Below are positions 57,756 to 64,000 of a DNA stretch of 64,000 bases, in pieces (positions within the stretch are counted from its first letter, which is position 1; the number at the start of each line of letters is the position of its first letter). The notes under the pieces are model-generated. The model was not told the DNA's origin. It saw nothing but the letters and a program-made list of their open reading frames with translations, and searched no databases. The DNA lies in the NCBI GenBank assembly GCA_025765615.1, contig JAIVFJ010000157.1, positions 90,022-154,021 on the forward strand. The letters are read 5' to 3'. This stretch comes from Zopfochytrium polystomum. Taxonomy: Eukaryota > Chytridiomycota > Chytridiomycetes > Chytridiales > Chytridiaceae. Both the position numbers and the translations under genes were made by a program.

Positions 57756-58367
57756 GCGATGACGCGCGTGACAAATGGAGCTCGCAGTGTTGCGCGCCAC
57801 CGAGCAGAACGACATCGGAGAAAACTGAACGTCAAGTTTGGTCGGCACTTCCAGGCTGCCGCAGAGAACGTTCCAACGTAACAACGGGATGGACCCGCTC
57901 TACATTCTACATATTGCCACGGAAAATCAATGACTGGCGGCTTCTAGGTGGTCTTTGAGACCGAGACGGAGGCGGTGAGACGACTTTGGGAACTTGGTCT
58001 CTTGCTGGTCAATCGCGTGTAAAGATTGGCAACTGCGGGCAGTCCTGGGCAAGACACTGGACGGGCGCTGCCGCGGCGGGGGAGGACGAGGACCTGAGTG
58101 GACGAGACGGTCACATACAAGCAGCAGCAACAGCAGCAGTTGGGAGTGGCTCCATGCTATGAGGGAGCGCGCTCTTTTGCCACACCGAGTCCAGCTGCTT
58201 GGGGAAGTTGGTATGTGCCGACTTCTCAGCCTCCAGCAGCTAGTGTTGTGGCGCAGTCGCCGCTGATATCTTTTTGCTGCGAGTCACAACAACGACCGCG
58301 CTCGCTCCCTCTTCACCCACGGAACCGGTCCTGGGCCTATCGTCGATCGTCGAGCGTCGAAGCGCAG

Positions 58368-60179
58368 ATGAGCGGAAATGTGTGCACCGGAGTCCGCTTG
58401 CCCTCTCGATCCCCGTGTTCCCTGACGCACTACCGCTGCCCCCCAATCCCCTCCATGCACGTTACTTTGTAGTTCTTCTCCTTCGAAGAGGGAGACGCTT
58501 CCCTTCACTCGCGAATCCACAGCGAAGCGGACCGTTACGTGCAGCGAGTGCTTGCAGAGCCTGTCCCGTCCTGGCTTAATATCTACATTGGGTTCAGCAC
58601 GCGCAAGCGGTTGTCGATGCTGGGCGGCTTGTTCCAGCTATACGGCAAGACCAAAGCCAAGATTGAACCCATGCCGGCGGTGATCTTTCTGCAGGCGATA
58701 TTGCAGCATCCTTCGATCAAAGCAATCCGACGCCCGATCCCGTTGCGGGTGTACTTGACCATGGTTCAAGACGTGCCATACCTTGAAGCACTCGAAACGC
58801 TCAACTCGGGGTTCTTTGGGCCGTCCTCACCGTTTCGGGTTCAATTAGTTGGAATCGACTTTGGTCTGTTTGAGAAAAGCCTGTTTACTATCGGAACATT
58901 CTTGAGCTCTCCGTTCTGCCGGATTCGAACATTGAGTATTCAGTGGATTCTATGGAGATGGGAAGATGCGGTAGTCCTCCAAAGACAACTGGATTGCTTG
59001 TTTCACGCCCCATCGATAGAGGAGCTACACTTTGAAATAGGAACTGCTGGCATCGAAATCGTGGCCGAGGGATTGGGACGCGGAATTTGCTTGTCGCCAA
59101 ACATCCAGTCTCTGAAGTTGCGCATTTGGGCGGATTGCCTTCCAGCGTTTCTGGCGGGGCTGACCTCAACTGGAGAGAATCGGATAAAGCACCTGCAATT
59201 GTCGATTCAACATCCTCGGCCTCGACATCGAATTGATCGCCAAGCCAACTGGAACTTTGAAGAGGTTGTTGCTGACGCCATCGACGCTCTCTTGCGATCG
59301 AAACACCTGGTATCTCTGGCCATGCTTTCTGTAAAGTTATTGGGAGAAAAAATGGGAGACCGCATCTGCCACGCACTTGGATATCTATCCTCATCTCCAC
59401 TGCAATCCCTCACCTTGCCGTGGTCTCCCTCCAACGCCTCGGTTATCCGCCTTATTCAAATCCTCACCCGCGGCGCCAATCTCCGCGAGCTCGAGCTCGG
59501 CGGCCAAATCAGCCTCGCCAGCGTCGCAGCGCTGCTCGCCGCTTCGCCCCGCTGCAAGCTCGACGTGGTCCGATGCAAGAGGCGGACGACCTGGGAACCG
59601 GACTCGGTGCCGCCAATCGTCTGGGCCCTGCGTCGATCGACGCTGTCCGTCGTGGACGAAGCCTACACCACTCGCGGACTGCCCCCGGAAATGCGTCCGA
59701 AAGGAGTATTAACAGATGCCGCGGCCGCGAATCCCTGGCTTTGCAACGGGCTCGTGCCCGCCGTGACGCTGGATGACGCGCGCAGAAGGCAGTGGGCCGC
59801 CGCCGACGTGGTCGGCCCGGCGTACGTGTCGGTCGCAGCAGAGAGAATGCGTGTTGCGCGGACGATACTGCACTGCGGACGCTTGCTTTTGCTTGCGAAA
59901 ACCAGCTACCCGCCCACAACTGCTGCCACCACCAGCGTTGGTGCCGTGCCCGTCGACCGACGGCGCCCGCTGCCACGGGTCGTCTGGGAGTTAGTCGTTG
60001 AGGCGCTGATGAGCGGCTGGTTCCTCCCGCGGGACATTGCAGACGTGGTGGTTGCAATGGGCGACCGGCGGTCGATCGGACGCCTTCTCCGCTGCAGCGA
60101 CTGGTACGGGCATATGGAGGAGCGGGCGTTTGTGTGGAGGTGCGCCGCGTTTCGAGAGACGTTGAAGGAGCATCGTTGA
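58368..60179 (+). CDS. LRR-like family copy C, intact
   Basis: The open sequence runs from an acceptor at 58471-58472 (TTTGTAG) to the stop at 60179. I place the start in a tiny upstream exon (58368-58379, ATG AGC GGA AAT with donor GTGTGC), giving 572 residues; this exon is tentative. N-terminal block FFSFEEGDASLHSRIHSEAD aligns with copies A and B. Irregular leucine-rich units cover about 150-360 (IEELHFEIG, NIQSLKLRIWADCL, PLQSLTLPWSPSNASVIRL, ANLRELELGG). NPWLC and the C-terminal signature (GWFLPRDI, MGDRRSIGRLL, MEERAFVWRCAAF) follow. The arm of an inverted duplication with copy D includes about 150-200 bp of upstream DNA and part of the 3' flank. Confidence 0.75.
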
Positions 60180-60664
60180 GAGAACAAAAGTGGTATTGAT
60201 CGATGTAGAACTTGATTACTTGCCGGTCCAAATTCCTGAGGCACAAACCGCCTCTCCCTCTGTGATCAGTTCTGCTCGGTGTAGAAACGTTTCAGATCGA
60301 TGTGTCGAGCTAAAAGCATTAGAAAAAGGAAAATACCATCAAGAGTGCGGAAAGAATAGCGTCAGACCTTCCACAAGGCAATGTCAACTGTGATACCACG
60401 CTCGCTCGGCAAACATGGGTAATTCGGTCGAGATCATGGACAGATAGATAGACAGGCTGACAGAGCGCGGTTTTGTTTAGCTTGTAAGAAGGTATTTGGG
60501 AGTCCTCCGAACTATTACCTGCTACGGGCCAGCCGTGGGAGCCGGCACCGCACGACATTAGTTGAGCAAGTACGGATTTCGATTTGCGAGTGGCCGGCCC
60601 TGTTCCCACCCATGAATTCTTTCGTCTCGTCCGCTTCGGACGATTAAACGCGCGCGCACGACCT

Positions 60665-60715
<51 letters not shown>

Positions 60716-61059
60716 TTGTTGTTTTTGGTCTGGCGTGGGCCAACCAGTTGTGGGGAAGTGACCGGCGACTTGCGGTAGTACCCCAATCAGCTCTTTGGAC
60801 GATGGCGGCAGCGGGCGATAGTAGACCGGCTCAAGTAGCAAGCAACGCATTCCCAAAGCTAGTCTACACAAATAATAGTCAAGTTCCTTTTATTTTACAA
60901 ATCGGAGCGAATTCGGATAGAACGGCCAAACACCAAACAATGGCTGTGAAAGAAGCCAATGGAAGAAGTGTTGGAAAGGGGCAAATGAAACACGAGATTC
61001 TCAACACAAAACAGAAATACACAGGGCCGAAATTATTCTGTTGCACATAGCCAGGATCG
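60180..61059. other. Centre of the inverted duplication, left part
   Basis: Contains the copy C 3' flank and a (GT)n microsatellite (60671-60711). No gene recognised. Confidence 0.55.
60671..60711. repeat. (GT)n microsatellite
   Basis: Perfect GT run of about 40 bp between copy C and the relic copy E. Confidence 0.95.
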
Positions 61060-61206
61060 GAGATCTCACAAGTTTGGACCCGCCAGCAAACTAGTTCAAT
61101 TTCAATCAATATCACTTTTCTCTCAACGTTGCTCCTTCAAAGTTCCTCGAAACGCTGCGCACCTCCACACAAACGCCCGCTCCTCCACCTGCCCGTAGCA
61201 GTCACT
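61060..61206 (-). pseudogene. LRR-like family relic (copy E), C-terminal fragment only
   Basis: On the minus strand, the last 27 codons of the family remain (SDCYGQVEERAFVWRCAAF, then GTLKEQR and TGA), followed by a 3' flank (TTGATTGAAATTGAACTAGTTTGC then GGTCCAAA) similar to that after copies C and D. Nothing upstream of the fragment matches, so it is a truncated duplicate. Confidence 0.75.
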
Positions 61207-61670
61207 GCTTACCATTGGAAATCGCTCCAATTTGTGAAATAGAAGGAACGCGACCACTGTGTGGAAGAGAAAGTGAATCTTAAACTTTTGTCAAGTTCGC
61301 TTAGATGCCTTCCTTCTCGGAATGTGTTGTTGGCCACTTCAGGCGGCCCATCAAATCGCGCGTTGCCGCGATCGTCTCAAAGAACTGATTGTGGTAGGGC
61401 AGGGTATACCGCAAGTCGCCGTCAATATTTGTCAATTAGGATCGTTCGGGTCGAGGGGCGCGCAACGCTGGATGCAGGACTTGCTTTGACAATGCAAAGA
61501 GTGAGTCGGAGCATCGCGCGACAACTTGACCGCTTCCTTCGCGTCCACGAAAAACGGTTCGGATGCTACCGACAAAGAAAGCTGGACCCGTTCTGGTATT
61601 GCAGTATGCAGCACCGCAGATCTCAGAAATTTGGACCCCAAGTTGTATTGCAATCAAACCCGGTTTCCTC
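61207..61670. other. Centre of the inverted duplication, right part
   Basis: 3' flank of copy D (GGTCCAAATTTCTGAGATCTGCGG on the minus strand, near 61610-61640), partly shared with the flank of relic E. No gene. Confidence 0.5.
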
Positions 61671-63481
61671 TTATGGCTCCTCCTTTACCGCCTCTCGAAA
61701 CGCGGCGCACCTCCACACAAACGCCCGCTCCCCCATATGCCCGTACCAGTCGCTGCAGCGGAGAAGGCGCCCGATCGACCGCCGGTCGCCCATTGCAACC
61801 ACCACGTCTGCAATGTCCCGCGGGAGGAACCAGCCGCTCATCAGCGCCTCAACGACTAACTCCCAGACGACCCGTGGCAGCGGGCGCCGTCGGTCGACGG
61901 GCACGGTGGCAGGAGACGTCGGAGGGAAGCTGGTTTTCGCAAGCAAAAGCAGCCGTCCGCAGTGTAGTATCGTCCGCGCAACACGCATCCTCTCCGCCGC
62001 GACAGACACGTACGCCGGGCCGACCCCGTTGGCGGTGGCCCACTGCCTTCTTCGCGCGTAATCGAGCGTCGCGACGGGCAGGAACCCGTGGCACAGCCAG
62101 GGGTTTCGCGGCCGCGGCATCTGTAACTACTCCGCCCAGACGCAGTTCCGGGGGCAGTTGCCTGGTGGAGTAGGCGGGCAGGCCCACGACGGCCAGCGTC
62201 GAGCGACGCAGCGCCGAGACAATTGGTGCTGCCGAGTCCGGCTCCCAGCTCGGCTGCCACCTGCATCGGACTACGTCCAGATTGCAGCGGGGCGAGGCGG
62301 CGAGCAGTGCTGCGAAGCTGGCGAAGCTGAGTGGGCCGCCAAGTTCGAGCTCGCGGAGGTTGGCGCCGCGGGTGAGGATTTGAATGAGGTGGAGGACGGA
62401 GGCGTCTGAAGGTGACCACGGCAAGGAGAGAGACTGCAGAGGCGATGAGGATAGATATCCAAGTGCGTGGCGGATGCGGTCTCCCTTGTTTTCTCCCAAT
62501 AGTTCAACACATATTAGGGCCAGAGACAGCAGGTGTTTCGATCGCAAGAGTGCGTCAATAGTGTCAGCAACAACTTCTTCAAAGTGCGAGTAGGCTTCCA
62601 TACCAGCCCTTTCTCGATAGTATTGAATCGACAATTGCAAGTGCTGCAGTCGATTCTCTACCGGCTGAGGTCAGCCCCGTCACAAACGCTGGAAGGCAAT
62701 CCTCCCAAATGCGCAGTTTCAGAGACTTGATGTTTGGCGACAAGCAAATTCGGCGTCCCAACCCCTTGGCCACGATTTCGATGCCAAGAGTTCCTACGTC
62801 GTAATGCAGCTCTTCTATTGATCGGGCGTGAAACAAGCAATCCAGTTGTTTCTCGAGGACGACTGGATCTTCCCAACGCCATGAAATCCGCTCAATACTC
62901 AAGGTTCGAATCCGGCAGAACGGAGAGCTCAAGAACGTTCCGATAGTAAAAAGGCTTTTCTCGTGCATGCCAAAGTCGATTCCAACTGATTGAACGCCCA
63001 AACGGTGAGGACGGACCGAAAAACCCCGAGTTGAACGTTTCAAATGCTTTCAGGTATGCCTCGTCTTGAAGCATGGTGAAGTGCACCCGCAACTGGATCG
63101 GGCGTCGGATTGATTGGATCAAGGGATGCTGCAGTATCGCCTGCAGAAAGACGACCGCCGGCATGGGTTCAATCATGGCTTTGACCTTGCCATACAGCTG
63201 GAATAAGCCGGCTGGCATCCACAACCGCTTGACCCTGCTGAGACCGATGTAGATATTAAGCGAGGACGGAGCAGGCCTCTACAATTACTCGCTGGAGTAC
63301 GTAACGGTCCGCTTCGCTGCGGATTCGCGTGTGAAGGGAAACGCCCTCTTCGAAGAAGAAGGACTAAGTAATGCGAACGCATATGCGGATGATCAGGAGC
63401 ACAGGGGGGCAGCGGTATTGCGTCAGACAACACGGGTTATCGAGAGGGCAAGCGTACTCCATTCCATGCGTGTCCGTTCAT
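61671..63481 (-). pseudogene. LRR-like family copy D, multiply frameshifted
   Basis: Inverted, closely similar counterpart of copy C. Frames change near 63250 (extra bases at the EACSVL region, which then meets a stop), 63010 (between FGPSSPFG and VGIDFGMHEK), 62640 (between GLTSAG and LQLSIQYY) and 62110 (an extra base in the AAAAKP segment that is NPWLC in intact copies). Each section keeps high similarity to copy C, and the C-terminal signature (MSGWFLPRDI, MGDRRSIGRLL, ERAFVWRCAAF) is intact. The upstream ATG-containing region also aligns. It is therefore a recent pseudogene made by inverted duplication. Confidence 0.85.
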
Positions 63482-64000
63482 CTGCGCTTCGACGCCGACG
63501 ATCGACAATCGGATCCGTTCCGAGGGAGTGAGTGCGTTCGTTAACAGGAGACGTGCTGCGCCACAACTTGGCTGCTGGAGACAGACAAGCTCGCAAACAC
63601 CTGCCGCTACTGCTGCTACGTGACCGCCCAATCGTCCCCCCGTCCCCACCTCTCCGCCGCCTCCCCCGGTGTCTTGCCCACGACTGCTGGCTGTTGCACA
63701 TACGGCCAAATGGGCACCCGCAATTGATGCAAACATTATCACTGCCAAAGCATTCGCTTCGAGCACCGCACTGTACACTCGACGCGATGCTGTTGGCGAG
63801 TTGGTCGAAAACAGGCCGTCGGCAGTTTTCACAAATAAGACACGCGTAGTCGTATGATTCACCCCGCCCCACCAGTCCTCTCCGCGAAATATACCGCAAA
63901 TCTCACGACTGGCCTACGCTCCTCATCTGCATCGGAGGTCACTTTGTTACTATCTCCCAAACGGAGACCACTCTGCTGTGATGCAAAGGGCACCTTTAAT
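63482..64000. other. Right edge, with Cys-rich minus-strand segment
   Basis: Up to about 63600 this matches the region upstream of copy C in inverted orientation. Further right, a minus-strand open frame (63899-63690) encodes nine Cys in under 50 residues (CLICENCRRPVFD, then CINCGCPFGRMC), reminiscent of a zinc-binding module but without a recognisable LIM or RING spacing. It may be an exon of a gene truncated by the window edge. Confidence 0.4.

Larger units (their letters stand above)
57226..58367. other. Ctr promoter region with CAGA repeat and cruciform
   Basis: Holds a GTTGTT run (about 57231-57246), the (CAGA)n microsatellite, a 12-bp inverted repeat (57710-57755) and, from about 58200, upstream DNA shared with the inverted copy D region near 63.5 kb. 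Confidence 0.6.

Noticed and set aside
62892..62925. GGTTCGAATCC-like tRNA B box
   Set aside because: Lies within the coding sequence of copy D and its counterpart in copy C; no A box or cloverleaf around it.

Overview
The window is nuclear DNA of a fungus, most likely a zoosporic early-diverging lineage (chytrid-like). Evidence: many genes are split by short GT-AG introns (about 46-240 nt); a fungal FTR1 iron permease and an MCM1/SRF-type MADS factor sit beside a class III nucleotide cyclase; and there are ankyrin-type and LRR-like gene families, GC-rich coding sequence, and T-rich spacers full of CA/GT, CT and CAGA microsatellites. Gene models below were built by hand from splice motifs. 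Where I say a model closes, the exon lengths sum to a multiple of three.

Layout. 1-1857 (-): serine carboxypeptidase, cut by the left edge. 2724-4495 (-): two-span membrane protein. 4761-5594 (-): glutathione S-transferase. 7005-10934 (-): a 1131-residue heme peroxidase fused to a Fet3-like multicopper-oxidase region. It is divergent, across a 674-bp spacer, from FTR1 (11609-13246, +). 15612-18303 (+): Q-rich MADS/SRF factor. 20603-21855 (-): secreted tandem SnoaL protein. 22787-24553 (+): broken member (copy A) of an LRR-like family. About 24904-26359 (-): membrane nucleotide cyclase with an apparent frameshift. 27020-28666 (-): threonine synthase. 30957-34386 (+): PARP-finger/AT-hook protein. 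34684-35140 (-): possible small gene. 35261-36236 (-): hemerythrin-like protein. 36720-38316 (-): ankyrin-type pseudogene. 38428-40200 (+): RBR ubiquitin ligase. 40.2-44.4 kb: gene-poor. 44462-45190 (+): short-chain dehydrogenase. 45529-47252 (+): LRR-like copy B. 49180-51946 (+): VIT/VWA protein. 52354-53007 (-): four-span membrane protein. 55854-57225 (-): Ctr copper transporter. 58368-60179 (+): LRR-like copy C, facing an inverted decayed copy D (61671-63481, -) with a C-terminal relic (copy E) between them.

The most unusual content is the iron locus. The secreted, membrane-anchored protein divergent from FTR1 has an intact-looking heme-peroxidase domain at its N-terminus, while its Fet3-like half has lost most copper ligands (LHFHG is LHFFG, HSH is EGS, HCHxxxH is HSTNTFL). 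This suggests a reductive-iron-uptake partner in which peroxidase chemistry replaces or regulates copper ferroxidase chemistry. A Ctr copper transporter with an unusual Cys-rich ectodomain lies about 45 kb away. The second theme is active birth and death of an LRR-like family with a conserved C-terminal GDRRSIGRLL / MEER-FVWRC signature: five copies or relics here, two of them in an inverted duplication.
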